Source: Alteromonas sp047556435
GTDB lineage: Bacteria > Pseudomonadota > Gammaproteobacteria > Enterobacterales > Alteromonadaceae
Assembly (NCBI RefSeq): GCF_047556435.1
Contig: NZ_CP180210.1
Span: 124,001-188,000 of the forward strand
Length of the DNA stretch: 64,000 bases
Reading direction: 5' to 3'
Positions within the stretch are counted from its first letter, which is position 1; the number at the start of each line of letters is the position of its first letter. Under the pieces are notes generated by a model that saw only the letters and a program-made list of their open reading frames with translations, searched no databases and was not told the origin of the DNA. Positions 26,717-36,168 of the stretch are shown in pieces. The translations under genes and the position numbers were made by a program.

Positions 26717-27754
26717 ATGCAACGAAGAACATTTTTACAGGGGCTAAGTGCTGCAGCAGTGTTGGGCAGTTTGCCGCTGACAAGTCGGATTGCTTTCGCC
26801 GCGGCAGCGGGTCCGGTATCAGTAGATTCGCTTCCAAAATTAGAAGGCGATCTTACTCTATACCTGGGACGTGGCGAGGGCGGTCTGTACGAAAATGTTC
26901 TTGATGCAATCAAAAAGCGCAATCCTAAGCTGAATCTGCAGATCCGCCGGGGTGGTACGGCCGCACTGGCCAATACTATAGTGGCGGAGTCAAAAGCAGG
27001 CGTACGTCGGGCTGACCTGTTCTGGGCGGTTGATACCGGTTCAGTTGGAATGGTGACCGATCAGGGACTGGGTCGGGAGCTTCCCGCAGATTTAACCGCG
27101 CAACTTAAGCCCGGATTTCAGTATCCGCGCTGGTCTCCGGTTACCGGTCGAGTGCGTACGCTGCCCTATAACACAGAGCGAGTTAGTCCGGACCAGATCC
27201 CCGATGACATCATGGCTCTGGCCGACAGCAAGCTTGCCATCGGCTGGGCTCCGGCGTATGCCTCATTTCAGTCTTTTGTCACTGCTATGCGGATCCTTGA
27301 AGGCGAGAAAGCCACTGCCGACTGGCTGCGCGGCGTAAAGCGTCACGCCAAGGAATACGCCGGGGAACTCGGCGTCGTCATGGGTGTAGAGCGCGGCGAA
27401 GTGGATATGGGCTTTGCCAACCACTACTACACCTTACGTCTGAAGTCAGGCAAGCCAGACGCCAACGTAGATTTGGCGTATACCAACAATGATGCAGGCT
27501 GTCTGGTTAACGCATCCGGAATCATTGCATTAAGCGAAGGTGATCTGCCAATTAATTTCATCCGCTACCTTTTGACGCAGGAAGTACAGTCTTATCTGGC
27601 ATCAGAAGCCTATGAAATTCCGCTGGTGAATCAGGTCGCGCAACCGGCGGGAATCCCCTCGCTTGATAGCATCACACCACCGGATATGGATCTGCGTAAA
27701 CTTGCCGACCTGCGGCCTACCCTTAATCTGATGCGGAAAGTCGGCGTATTGTGA
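26717..27754 (+). CDS. fbpA: Ferric-iron ABC transporter periplasmic binding protein (FbpA/FutA type), Tat-exported
   Basis: The 345-residue protein begins with a twin-arginine signal (QRRTFLQG at 2-9) and a hydrophobic core ending IAFAAAAG. Folded export through Tat fits a metal-loaded or cofactor-bound solute-binding protein. The mature region has the iron-binding protein pattern LTLYLGRGEGGLYENVLDAI, IRRGGTAALANTIVAES and ADLFWAVDTGSVG. Tyr residues suited to Fe(III) binding occur at NHYYTLRLKSG near 237. It is co-transcribed with the permease (4-bp overlap) and ATPase genes. Confidence 0.9.
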   Translation: MQRRTFLQGLSAAAVLGSLPLTSRIAFAAAAGPVSVDSLPKLEGDLTLYLGRGEGGLYENVLDAIKKRNPKLNLQIRRGGTAALANTIVAESKAGVRRADLFWAVDTGSVGMVTDQGLGRELPADLTAQLKPGFQYPRWSPVTGRVRTLPYNTERVSPDQIPDDIMALADSKLAIGWAPAYASFQSFVTAMRILEGEKATADWLRGVKRHAKEYAGELGVVMGVERGEVDMGFANHYYTLRLKSGKPDANVDLAYTNNDAGCLVNASGIIALSEGDLPINFIRYLLTQEVQSYLASEAYEIPLVNQVAQPAGIPSLDSITPPDMDLRKLADLRPTLNLMRKVGVL

Positions 27755-29271
27755 GGAAGTTTCCCGCGCCGTATCCGCTGGCGTTTATTATCGCGGTACT
27801 GGCTATATTGCCCGTAGGGGTACTGTTTTCTTTAGCTCAAGACAGTGCTGAGCTTTTTGACACGCACAATTTGCGGGTGCTGGGTAATACCATGGCGCTG
27901 ATGGTGCTGACCATCTTCGGCGCGGTAATAATTGGTGTGCCGCTGGCACTGTTTACTGCCTACGTCCAACTCCCCTTCAAACGGGTGTGGCTGATCTTAT
28001 TGGCCGCTCCTCTGGCACTCCCTAGTTATATTGGCGCTTTTGCCATGTATTTTTCCTTTGGCCGCGGCGGTGAAATTGAAAATCTGCTTGGCATCCCTAC
28101 CCCGCCCGTCGATGGTTTGTGGGGGGCGGCGCTGGTGATGTCTCTTTACACCTATCCGTTTGTCATGATGACGACGCGGGCATCGCTGTTAAGTCTGGAT
28201 GGTAGTCTGATTAACGCCGCACGTTTGCTTGGTCAATCGTTGTGGGGCAGCCTGTGGCGCGTGGTGTTGCCGCGGGTGCTAAACAGTATTGCCGCAGGAG
28301 CCCTGCTTGCTGCCCTTTATGCGCTGTCGGATTTTGGTACCCCGGCTATCATGGGCCTGGATACCTTTACTCGCGTCATTTTCGTAGAGTACAACGCCTT
28401 TGGATTAAGCCAGGCTGCCATGTTGTCATTACAGCTGATGGTTATAGTCGCGCTGGTGCTGTTTTTAGAATCCCGCATCGGCGGCGCGGGTGAACGCCCG
28501 GGCAAGCATCTGATGCTGTGGCCGGAAAAATGGCAATACTCACTTATGCTGCTGGCATCTATGCCTGTGGTGTTACTGTCAGTGGTGTTACCGCTGGCGA
28601 TATTTCTGGTCTGGCTGGTACGCGAAGGCACTGGCGGTTTTGAAATGAGCTATGCCTGGAACTCAGCCTACGCGTCGCTGCTGGCTGCGGTAGTCGCCGT
28701 TATCTGCGCTATCCCCGTGGCGCATGCCGCGCTGGCCGGGAAAGCCGGCCGCCTGATGGAGCGTATTACCTACTTCGGTTTTGGCGTTCCTGGTATTGTC
28801 ATGGGAACAGCGCTGGTGTATCTGGGCCTGCAACTGCCGTTTTTGTATCAAACGCTGGCCTTGCTGGTGGTGGCTTACGTGCTGCGCTTTATTCCGCTGG
28901 CGGTCGGCAGCGTCAGAACAACCGCCGAAAACCTTGATGCCAGCCTGGTGAAAGCCGCACGGGTGTTGGGCGCCAGCCCGCGTGAAGCCTTTGTGCGCAT
29001 TACTCTGCCACTGACATTACGCGGTATGGTGGCGGGTGCAGCATTGGTATTTCTTGAAGCGATGCGCGAGCTGCCCGCTACTCTTATGTTAGGGCCTACC
29101 GGTTTTGAGACCCTGGCCACCTATTTGTGGCGCGTGTATGAAGCCGGTTACTTTGGTCGTGCTGCTGTGCCGGGCTTATTTTTGGTATTATTATCCGGAC
29201 TGGGTCTTATTCTGATGCTTTCAGGAGAGCGTAAGGCCGAATTCACAATTTCTGAGGATAGTCGTCGTTAA
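27751..29271 (+). CDS. fbpB: Ferric-iron ABC transporter permease (FbpB type)
   Basis: The 506-residue protein is a fused double permease with about twelve helices. It shows two EAA-type loops, one with NAARLLGQSLWGSLWRVVLPR near 150 and one with KAARVLGASPREAFVRITLP near 400. This internal duplication is typical of FbpB/AfuB iron permeases. The GTG start overlaps the fbpA stop by 4 bp, and the stop overlaps the ATPase start by 1 bp, so all three are translationally coupled. Confidence 0.93.
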   Translation: MRKFPAPYPLAFIIAVLAILPVGVLFSLAQDSAELFDTHNLRVLGNTMALMVLTIFGAVIIGVPLALFTAYVQLPFKRVWLILLAAPLALPSYIGAFAMYFSFGRGGEIENLLGIPTPPVDGLWGAALVMSLYTYPFVMMTTRASLLSLDGSLINAARLLGQSLWGSLWRVVLPRVLNSIAAGALLAALYALSDFGTPAIMGLDTFTRVIFVEYNAFGLSQAAMLSLQLMVIVALVLFLESRIGGAGERPGKHLMLWPEKWQYSLMLLASMPVVLLSVVLPLAIFLVWLVREGTGGFEMSYAWNSAYASLLAAVVAVICAIPVAHAALAGKAGRLMERITYFGFGVPGIVMGTALVYLGLQLPFLYQTLALLVVAYVLRFIPLAVGSVRTTAENLDASLVKAARVLGASPREAFVRITLPLTLRGMVAGAALVFLEAMRELPATLMLGPTGFETLATYLWRVYEAGYFGRAAVPGLFLVLLSGLGLILMLSGERKAEFTISEDSRR

Positions 29272-30302
29272 TGCTGAAAGTCAGTGAGTTATCTGTAAAT
29301 TACGGTGCGACACGGGTCGTAGACAAACTGGATCTGGAGTTAGGAAAAGACGAGATCCTAATGTTAGTCGGACCGACCGGCTGCGGCAAAACCACCATTT
29401 TGCAGGCATTGGCCGGTCTTATTCCTATCTCTGAAGGCCGGATTGAGCTTGGCGAGTGGACATCAACGCCGAAAAAACTAGTGCCACCGGAGAAGCGTAA
29501 CGTTGGCATGGTGTTTCAGGACTTTGCGCTGTTCCCCCACCTTACCGTAGAACAAAACGTATGTTTTCGTCTAAAGGACACGTCACTGGCCGACCACTGG
29601 CTGAAGCTGTTAGGAATGGAAGCATTCAGAAATGCTAAGCCGTCGCAGCTTTCCGGTGGACAAAAACAGCGTGTTGCTCTGGCGCGCACACTGGCCCATG
29701 ACCCGGCATTTGTGCTGCTGGACGAACCTTTGTCAAACCTTGATGCCGCCTTAAAAGACAGTCTGCGCTGGGAAATCCGCAGCGCGTTGAAAGCCGCTGG
29801 AGTACCAGCTATCTGGGTGACCCATGATCAGGATGAAGCGTTATCAGTTGGCGATCGTGTGGGCATTCTGAATAAAGGCGTGCTGGAGCAAATTGATACC
29901 CCTGAGGCCTGTTATGCGGAGCCGTCGAGCCGGTTTGTTGCCCGCTTTCTCGGTGAAGCCAGCTTCCTGCCGGGTAACCTTGAGGGAACCAACGTTGTCA
30001 CCGAAATCGGAAATGTACCCGGTACTTCGATTAACGGTGCCTGCGGACAGGTCGATATTTTGGTTCGCCCGGATGATTTGTCGTTATCTGCCGGTGATCA
30101 CGATAACAACTGCGTGATTGACTGGGTACGCTATGAGGGCGAGAGCCGCTTATACGCGGCAACGTTAAAAAACGGGGTACAATTGAAAATACGGGAAAGT
30201 CATGAAAATGCGCTGGAGCCTGGCAGCCACGCCCACGTAATCCTGACTACAACACATCCACTGGCAGCCTTCTGCGCAGAGCCTTCCAAAGAAGCGCAAT
30301 AA
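29271..30302 (+). CDS. fbpC: Ferric-iron ABC transporter ATPase (FbpC type)
   Basis: The 343-residue ATPase has Walker A GPTGCGKTT (about 34-42), signature LSGGQKQRVALARTL near 130, Walker B FVLLDEPLSNLD near 150 and the switch His in WVTHDQDEALS near 185. A C-terminal TOBE-like domain spans about 260-330. It energises the FbpA/FbpB ferric-iron importer. It is the last gene of the Fur-controlled operon. Confidence 0.93.
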   Translation: MLKVSELSVNYGATRVVDKLDLELGKDEILMLVGPTGCGKTTILQALAGLIPISEGRIELGEWTSTPKKLVPPEKRNVGMVFQDFALFPHLTVEQNVCFRLKDTSLADHWLKLLGMEAFRNAKPSQLSGGQKQRVALARTLAHDPAFVLLDEPLSNLDAALKDSLRWEIRSALKAAGVPAIWVTHDQDEALSVGDRVGILNKGVLEQIDTPEACYAEPSSRFVARFLGEASFLPGNLEGTNVVTEIGNVPGTSINGACGQVDILVRPDDLSLSAGDHDNNCVIDWVRYEGESRLYAATLKNGVQLKIRESHENALEPGSHAHVILTTTHPLAAFCAEPSKEAQ

Positions 30303-30431
30303 CGTCTGACCAGAAAAATTGGGGCGGGTGTCTGGTGATTCTGTTTCGCTTTATGCTTGCCTTGATACCGAAACCGCTCAGCCAGCAACCATGATTTGCT
30401 TGTACCTCTATTATGCGTATGGATTTACCGG

Positions 30432-30962
30432 CTAACCCGCTTCCAGATAAGCTTGCTTAATCAGTGATTTCACCTCATCGTTAACCTGCTGGGCAGCGGA
30501 AAGTTCGATTCTGTGAGTACACATTGTGCCGAACGCGCCGGAATCGAGCAGGATCCCTTCAGGTTCACGATCAGTAAATTTCAGTCCAACATCCATTCGC
30601 GTTTTCGTGGCCGGTTTAATCAGCAGAAATTGCCTGTTACGTCTTATGCTTACCGCCGCTTTTTTAGGAACTACGTCGACATCACTGCCAAGATCTTTAC
30701 AGTAAGCTACCAGTGCGTCGTAAATCGGCTTTAAATCGGGCTTTTTCGCATACTGACCGGTGACCAGATCTTCTGTGTCTGAGGATGCGGCATCAGCTTC
30801 ACGGTATTTCAGACTAATAAAGTTAGCGTACCCGTGGGTAAGACCATGATCCTGCTTCAGCCAGGCGACTATCTGGCCGTGCTTTTCCAACTTGGTCGTT
30901 GATAACACGGCTTTCCATTCGGCAAGCGTTTTACCGGTTGTCTCTTCAAGATTGGCTTCCAT
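30432..30962 (-). CDS. DUF4287 / DUF5655 domain protein
   Basis: The ATG at 30962, preceded by AAAGGT, gives 176 residues. The N-terminal 60 residues (TGKTLAEWKAVL, KHGQIVAWLKQDHGLTHGYAN) match the DUF4287 module. The C-terminal part (PIYDALVAYCKDLGSDVDVVP, MDVGLKFTDREPEG) matches the DUF5655-type domain with which it is often fused. The function is unknown; the protein is cytosolic. An in-frame start 45 codons upstream adds unrelated basic sequence and was rejected. It is a single gene. Confidence 0.8.
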   Translation of the reverse strand: MEANLEETTGKTLAEWKAVLSTTKLEKHGQIVAWLKQDHGLTHGYANFISLKYREADAASSDTEDLVTGQYAKKPDLKPIYDALVAYCKDLGSDVDVVPKKAAVSIRRNRQFLLIKPATKTRMDVGLKFTDREPEGILLDSGAFGTMCTHRIELSAAQQVNDEVKSLIKQAYLEAG

Positions 30963-31337
30963 GAGGTACCTTTTGCGTAGCGTGGCTGAATCATTCTTTA
31001 TGATTTTAGGTCGAAACCCGGCGTGCCGCAAAACGACAAACACGGACTTTTTATCACTGGCTGTGGTATCAGAAAGTAAACGCATGGGCGATAGCAAAAG
31101 CTAATGAGGTGATGGCATTAACACACCCGCCATTTCCTGTTTTCGATTGACTGTCGTCGAAGGGACAAGACAAGGCTATAACCACGAGAGCTGTTCAGAG
31201 CATGACGGTTGCCGCTGGTGCTGATCCGGCCATCGTCCGGCTTTGCGGGAAGTTTAGATACAGGCTCAGCAACGACCTAAAGTCAGCTAGCCTTTGATAT
31301 CATCGCAATCAAGTGAGTGCTCGCGCTCAGATGAAAA
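30963..31337. other. Intergenic region between the DUF4287 gene and the hem operon end
   Basis: About 375 bp with no convincing gene on either strand. It includes the promoter of the leftward DUF4287 gene near its left end. I see nothing else recognisable. Confidence 0.5.
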
Positions 31338-31364
31338 ACAGAGTGAGTGGCTCGCTCACTCTGT
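31338..31364 (-). terminator. Terminator of the hemCDXY operon
   Basis: ACAGAGTGAG and CTCACTCTGT form a perfect 10-bp stem with a 7-nt loop. On the minus strand it is followed by TTTTT, and it lies just after the hemY stop. Confidence 0.88.
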
Positions 31365-31372
31365 GTCGCGTG

Positions 31373-32545
31373 CTATTGCAAACTCATGCCCTGTTTATAA
31401 AACATCAATGCCTGCGCGTTATCCTGCCGACGCTCGCTTAACTCCGACAGCAGCATCAGATCCGTTTTGTCTTCAGAAAGCTTTACAGATTTCAGTAACG
31501 CTTTTTCAGCAAGCACATCATCCCCGGCATGAAATGCCACATGTCCCAGTGTGGAATAAAGGGCAGCATTCTTTTCATCGCGCTTGATCCAGCCTTCCAG
31601 CGCTTTTACCAGCGGTGTCGGGTTAGCCAGATTCAATTGCTTCATTAATGGAATAAACAAAGGCTCGACTTCCCGTTTTTGCCAGTCAAGCAGGCATTGC
31701 TGCGCATCACTGTGCATGCCCTGGTCTATCAGTTGTTGAATATAGGCAGCCTGATAGGCGGTATCGTGGCGTAGCTTCCGCGGCAGGGTTTCCCAGTGCT
31801 GTTTAAGCGCATTCGCGCCCTGTTTGCTGGCAATTTCAGCGAATTTCCCTTTAGCGATTCGCTGAGACCAGCGCACATAATCATCTTTATCTAGCAGCTT
31901 TTTCCAGTTGCCAAGGTTATTCTGAAGTTCCTGCCAGTGTCCCTGCCGTGCAAGACACTCTGCTTTTAACTTCACAACCTGACGATGTTCTGCTGCTTTT
32001 TCTTCCACGCTGTTCAACCGCTTGAGCGCTTGTTGATAGTTTCCCTCTTCCATATCCAGACGAGACTGAACAATGATGGCGGCAATTCGGGAACGTGGAT
32101 AATCTTCAGCCTGTTCCAGCAGATACCGAACGCGGTCTTTCTCATCAAGTGCCCGCGCCACTTGCGCGGCAGCGAGATAGTTCACGCCATCAAAGTCACC
32201 TTCGGTGGTTTGCTTGAACGCTTTTTTTGCCTCTGCCAGTTCGCCTTCTACTAACGCCTGTAGACCGCGATAAAAAGCGTTTCTGCGACGGCGTTCTCCC
32301 AGGCTGCCAAACCAGCGATGTGAGCCTTTGAACAGGCTCATTATCCAGAAGAACAGCTTTTTGATGATCCACCAGCCGACAAACGCGACAATGACAGAAA
32401 TGACCAGACTGATTACTGTCATCTCAATGGCAGTATCACCAATGGCAATGAGTACGTAACCTTTTTCGCCAATCAGCATTGGCGCGATAACCAGCGCAGC
32501 AACCAGAATGGCAACCGCCGCCAGGGCAATGAATAGCCATCTCAT
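31373..32545 (-). CDS. hemY: HemY family inner-membrane protein
   Basis: The 390-residue protein has two N-terminal transmembrane helices (about 4-24 and 40-62) followed by TPR-like helical repeats. This is the architecture of the gammaproteobacterial HemY of the hemCDXY operon, distinct from protoporphyrinogen oxidase of the same name. Its exact role in haem or envelope function is not settled. The start overlaps the hemX stop by 4 bp (ATGA type). A strong terminator follows. Confidence 0.92.
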   Translation of the reverse strand: MRWLFIALAAVAILVAALVIAPMLIGEKGYVLIAIGDTAIEMTVISLVISVIVAFVGWWIIKKLFFWIMSLFKGSHRWFGSLGERRRRNAFYRGLQALVEGELAEAKKAFKQTTEGDFDGVNYLAAAQVARALDEKDRVRYLLEQAEDYPRSRIAAIIVQSRLDMEEGNYQQALKRLNSVEEKAAEHRQVVKLKAECLARQGHWQELQNNLGNWKKLLDKDDYVRWSQRIAKGKFAEIASKQGANALKQHWETLPRKLRHDTAYQAAYIQQLIDQGMHSDAQQCLLDWQKREVEPLFIPLMKQLNLANPTPLVKALEGWIKRDEKNAALYSTLGHVAFHAGDDVLAEKALLKSVKLSEDKTDLMLLSELSERRQDNAQALMFYKQGMSLQ

Positions 32546-33729
32546 AACGCACTGGCTCCTTGCCCGAATACCTGTTTAACACGCTGATCAAGCAGGTTTT
32601 CCAATGGCTTCTGTGAGGCAAGCTCAGTAGGAATGTCGCGGCTGATATCAGTATCAACCAGATTCTGAAGCGCGTTAATAAAGCCTGCCACCTGAGAGGT
32701 TTCAATATCAAACTTCTCAATCAGGATTGTCTGAGCATTTTGTAAAGACTGGCTATACAGTGCCTGATTGGCACTAAGAGCGGCAGACTGCGCGTTCATT
32801 ATCTGAAACCGCAACTGCTCTTTAACCAGCCAGCGGGCCTGCTGATCCAGTACAGGCTCAATAGGACCGTTGAGATCTTTCACGCTGATAAAATCATCCA
32901 CCAGTGAGCGCCAGACCGCTTTAAGATTATCCAGCCAGTCAGCAGTCGACTCGGAAACGTCGTTGCTGGTTGTGTCGCCTGCCATGGCGGGTTTTTCAAA
33001 TGTATCTAATGGCAGTCCCTTCACCTGATTGAGCATACCGGAAAGCGCCAGCGCCACGGATGTATGCGACACCGGATTCAGCTGTTGCAACATCTGGATA
33101 TCTTCTGCCAGCTTGGCTCGCACGGGTAATACCGATGGATCTGAGAGTGACTTCAGGCGCTTGTCGGCGTTCACCAGCAACATAATGGCCGTTCGGATAT
33201 CCTGCTCCAGCCACAATTTACGGCCCGCCATACGCACCAGATAATCCGCTTCAGCAATCAACCAGTCTGCGGGACGGCGTCCTTCGAGGTTTTCCAGTTG
33301 TTGCTGTACCGATTCTGATTGCTGTACCAGTTGTTCGTTGGTCGACAGCAGGTTAGTAATTTTCTGGTCCTGTTCGCTGCGTTCACGTTTCAGCGAGGCA
33401 ATCTCGCCTTTCAATTCACGTAATTCGCCGGATAAGGAGGACACTTCCTGCTGCTGAGTGCGCTGGGCATCTACCAGACTTTGCGTGTTGTCAGTTCGCT
33501 GAGTCCAGTACCAGTAGGCGCCAGCGAAAAGTGCGATTACAGCAAGCAGAAGCAGGACGACGAAAAACCAGAGCGCACCGGTTTTTGCGCCGGATGTCCC
33601 AGATGTGCCACTGGACTTTTCAGTGTAACTATCAGGTGTCACGGCTGGTTCTGACTCAGGCGCGTTGTCCTGCTTGTCCGCCGGAGGCAACGCCTCACGC
33701 GGTGTGTCCTTATCTTCGTTGCTGCTCAT
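32542..33729 (-). CDS. hemX: HemX family membrane protein
   Basis: The 395-residue protein has an acidic, Pro-rich, low-complexity cytosolic N terminus with GTSGTSG, one transmembrane helix (about 52-74), a coiled coil (about 85-150, including LRELKGEIASLKRERSEQD) and a helical periplasmic domain. It is often annotated as uroporphyrinogen-III C-methyltransferase because of operon context, but no SAM-methyltransferase motif is visible. It belongs to hemCDXY, 3 bp after hemD. Confidence 0.9.
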   Translation of the reverse strand: MSSNEDKDTPREALPPADKQDNAPESEPAVTPDSYTEKSSGTSGTSGAKTGALWFFVVLLLLAVIALFAGAYWYWTQRTDNTQSLVDAQRTQQQEVSSLSGELRELKGEIASLKRERSEQDQKITNLLSTNEQLVQQSESVQQQLENLEGRRPADWLIAEADYLVRMAGRKLWLEQDIRTAIMLLVNADKRLKSLSDPSVLPVRAKLAEDIQMLQQLNPVSHTSVALALSGMLNQVKGLPLDTFEKPAMAGDTTSNDVSESTADWLDNLKAVWRSLVDDFISVKDLNGPIEPVLDQQARWLVKEQLRFQIMNAQSAALSANQALYSQSLQNAQTILIEKFDIETSQVAGFINALQNLVDTDISRDIPTELASQKPLENLLDQRVKQVFGQGASAL

Positions 33730-33732
33730 TTT

Positions 33733-34449
33733 TTACTCCCAAAAATCCTTCACCCACTGTATCAACGCGCTATCACTGGCACCAGTGCAGACTGATACAG
33801 TTGTGGCTCCCCAGCGTGTTATTGAAGCCGCTACGCGGTCACTCACGGTTAACCAGGGTAGTCCTGAAACCTGCGATTGCGGTGCCAGCTCCCAGAGCTG
33901 CCTTGCCATGGTCTCGCTGGTGGCAATGATGCCTTTTACGTGCTGCCACTCCCAATGGTTCGTTTGTGCAGGCACCGTGAGCGGAACGCGGCGATAAACG
34001 CAGTAGGCAGTAACGGCGATACCACGACGCGACAATTCATCTGCAATCGCGGTCCGACCACCTTCTCCCTTAATCATAATCACTTGGCTGCAATTTTCAC
34101 GACTTAATTCATCAAGACGTAAAATACCTTCTGAGGTAAAGGTGTCAGGCACCACCACATTGTGGCTAAACTGGGCGAGCGCAGCGCATGTACTGCTGCC
34201 TACAGCAATAAACGGCAACTGCGAGGTGAGGTTGGCCGGAACATGAGTCAGTGCGTCCACGGCAAATGGGCTGGTGACGATATACCGGTCAGCCTTATGC
34301 CCTTGTTGAAGATGGTCGGTGAGCGCGCGAATTGCGGCCTGTTCCATCGCAATGTCGCTGGTTGCAACCACGGTTGCGTTGAGTCCGGCAGCGTGAAACG
34401 CTGCTTTGGTGCTCTCCAGTTTAGGTTTGGGGCGCGTGATCAGATACAT
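33733..34449 (-). CDS. hemD: Uroporphyrinogen-III synthase
   Basis: The 238-residue enzyme closes and rearranges hydroxymethylbilane to uroporphyrinogen III in tetrapyrrole synthesis. HemD sequences diverge strongly. Support here comes from YLITRPKPK at the N terminus, IVTSPFAVDAL near 58, IKGEGGRTAIADELSRRGIAV near 124-144, the Tyr-containing VYRRVPL, and GLPWLTVSDRVAASI near the end, plus its place between hemC and hemX. Confidence 0.9.
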   Translation of the reverse strand: MYLITRPKPKLESTKAAFHAAGLNATVVATSDIAMEQAAIRALTDHLQQGHKADRYIVTSPFAVDALTHVPANLTSQLPFIAVGSSTCAALAQFSHNVVVPDTFTSEGILRLDELSRENCSQVIMIKGEGGRTAIADELSRRGIAVTAYCVYRRVPLTVPAQTNHWEWQHVKGIIATSETMARQLWELAPQSQVSGLPWLTVSDRVAASITRWGATTVSVCTGASDSALIQWVKDFWE

Positions 34450-34455
34450 GTCAGG

Positions 34456-35391
34456 TTAGTCGTAGAGCGCCTTGAGAATATCGCCTGCCCCTTGCGCTAA
34501 TAATGCATCGGCAACTTCTGTGCCCAGCTCAGAGGCACGCTGACGATCGCCGGTCGCAGAGGCATACAGTAACGTAGAACCGTCAGGTTGCCCTACCATG
34601 CCGGTAATTGTCAGCACGTTGTCATCCAGCGTCGCAAAGCTGCCGATAGGCACCTGGCATCCGCCTTCCAGACGGGTATTCATCGCCCGTTCTGCGGTGA
34701 CCCGTGTATGGGTATCCTCATGATCCAGCGCCTGCAGTAATTCAATAAGTTCGGCGTCGTCGTTGCGACACTCAATACCTACTGCGCCCTGCCCCACAGC
34801 AGGTAAGGAGACGTCAGCATCAAGCTGGGCCCGGATGCGATCGGCCATATCCAGACGAATCAGACCTGCAGCCGCCAGGATAATCGCGTCGTAATCGCCG
34901 TTGTCCAGCTTCGCCAGGCGGGTATTGACGTTGCCACGCAAGTCGCGGATTTGCAGGTCCGGACGATACTTGCGGATCTGACACTGGCGGCGCAGGCTGG
35001 AGGTACCAACCACAGCACCCTGCGGCAACGCCTCAATGTTTTCATACGTGTTTGAAACAAAGGCATCGAACGGGTTTTCGCGCACGCAAATTGCGTGAAG
35101 CCCGAATTCCTCGGGAAATTCCACCGGCACGTCTTTCATAGAATGAACGGCGATATCCGCTCTGCCCTCCAGCATGGCAATTTCAAGTTCCTTTATGAAC
35201 AGCCCTTTGCCGCCGATTTTTGCCAGCGGCGTATCTAAGATCTTGTCGCCCTGAGTACTCATGGGGACCAGTTCGACAGACACGTGGGGGTGATGTTTTA
35301 GCAGTTCGGCTTTTACATACTCAGCCTGCCACAAGGCTAAAGCGCTTTTGCGGGTGGCGATGCGGATCGTGCGCGGGGTTGTTGCGGTCAT
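34456..35391 (-). CDS. hemC: Hydroxymethylbilane synthase (porphobilinogen deaminase)
   Basis: The 311-residue cytosolic enzyme polymerises four porphobilinogen units. Conserved parts are RIATRKSALALWQAEYV at the N terminus, the catalytic Asp in DIAVHSMKDVP near 87, VGTSSLRRQCQI near 128, DLRGNVNTRLAKLD near 150 and the dipyrromethane-cofactor Cys in LEGGCQVPIG near 242. It is the first gene of hemCDXY. Confidence 0.98.
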   Translation of the reverse strand: MTATTPRTIRIATRKSALALWQAEYVKAELLKHHPHVSVELVPMSTQGDKILDTPLAKIGGKGLFIKELEIAMLEGRADIAVHSMKDVPVEFPEEFGLHAICVRENPFDAFVSNTYENIEALPQGAVVGTSSLRRQCQIRKYRPDLQIRDLRGNVNTRLAKLDNGDYDAIILAAAGLIRLDMADRIRAQLDADVSLPAVGQGAVGIECRNDDAELIELLQALDHEDTHTRVTAERAMNTRLEGGCQVPIGSFATLDDNVLTITGMVGQPDGSTLLYASATGDRQRASELGTEVADALLAQGAGDILKALYD

Positions 35392-35553
35392 AACTGTCCT
35401 GCATTGTGGATTTTAACTCTATCGCGCCATTCTAACGAAATCAGGCGGTTGGCGCACCGATATCGTACTGAACGGTATCAACAGCGCACAACGTAATTTC
35501 TGGCGTCTGACACCCCACTCAAGCGTCAGGCGAATCATTGACTGCTATGGAGG

Positions 35554-36042
35554 CTAATTTGGGACGTCGGTAGTGATTTGGCCCAGTTTCATCAGCATGG
35601 CTTTTAATGTCGCTTTTTCCTGTTCTGAAAACGCAGACAGCAATGTGCGCGCCAGTTCAAACCGGTGGGCGGTAACATCGTCAATCAGAGCCTTTCCTTT
35701 TGCTGTCAGCGCGATTGGCTTTGAACGCTGATCGTTATCGGCGTGCACACGCTTGAGTAGCTTTTTGTCGTGCAGTCGGTTAATACAGGTTGTCAGGGCA
35801 CCAGAGGTTATGCGAACTTCCTCCAGAAGCAGTCCGGGGGTGGCGATATACGGCGGGGTTTGTCGTCTCGCGCAGGCCAGCACATCGTGCTCCGACTGGC
35901 CTAATCCATACTGCTTGAGTACACTTACGCCAATGGCATCGAGATTCGCAGCCACACCGATGAGGCCACCTAGTAACGTGGCATCGGCGACGGGCAGGTC
36001 TGGGTGTATCTCTGACCACTGTTTCTCTGCCCGGGCCAGCAA
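35554..36042 (-). CDS. MarR family transcriptional regulator
   Basis: The winged-helix protein has 162 residues from a TTG at 36042. ITSGALTTCINRLHDKKLLKRV (helix-turn-helix split as ITSGALTTCI and NRLHDKKLLKRV) and the wing stretch HADNDQRSKPIALTAKGKAL are typical of MarR. N-terminal and C-terminal helices provide dimerisation. The start is uncertain: the frame stays open upstream of the TTG and no good ATG/GTG with a ribosome-binding site was found. The target is not obvious; a divergent or neighbouring partner is lacking. Confidence 0.85.
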   Translation of the reverse strand: MLARAEKQWSEIHPDLPVADATLLGGLIGVAANLDAIGVSVLKQYGLGQSEHDVLACARRQTPPYIATPGLLLEEVRITSGALTTCINRLHDKKLLKRVHADNDQRSKPIALTAKGKALIDDVTAHRFELARTLLSAFSEQEKATLKAMLMKLGQITTDVPN

Positions 36043-36168
36043 ACGGGGGACCTGATTAAGCTTATTGATAGCGTATTCCGTTTCTCTGCTTTGTCTGTGT
36101 TGTGAGTATAAGCAATCCTTTGCTGTGGCGATATCCCCAGACGATGGGTGAGGGTATCTCCCTGTTTA

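Noticed and set aside
32542..33729. hemX read as uroporphyrinogen-III methyltransferase
   Set aside because: No SAM-binding or CysG-type motif is visible; the protein is a membrane-anchored coiled-coil protein named by operon position.
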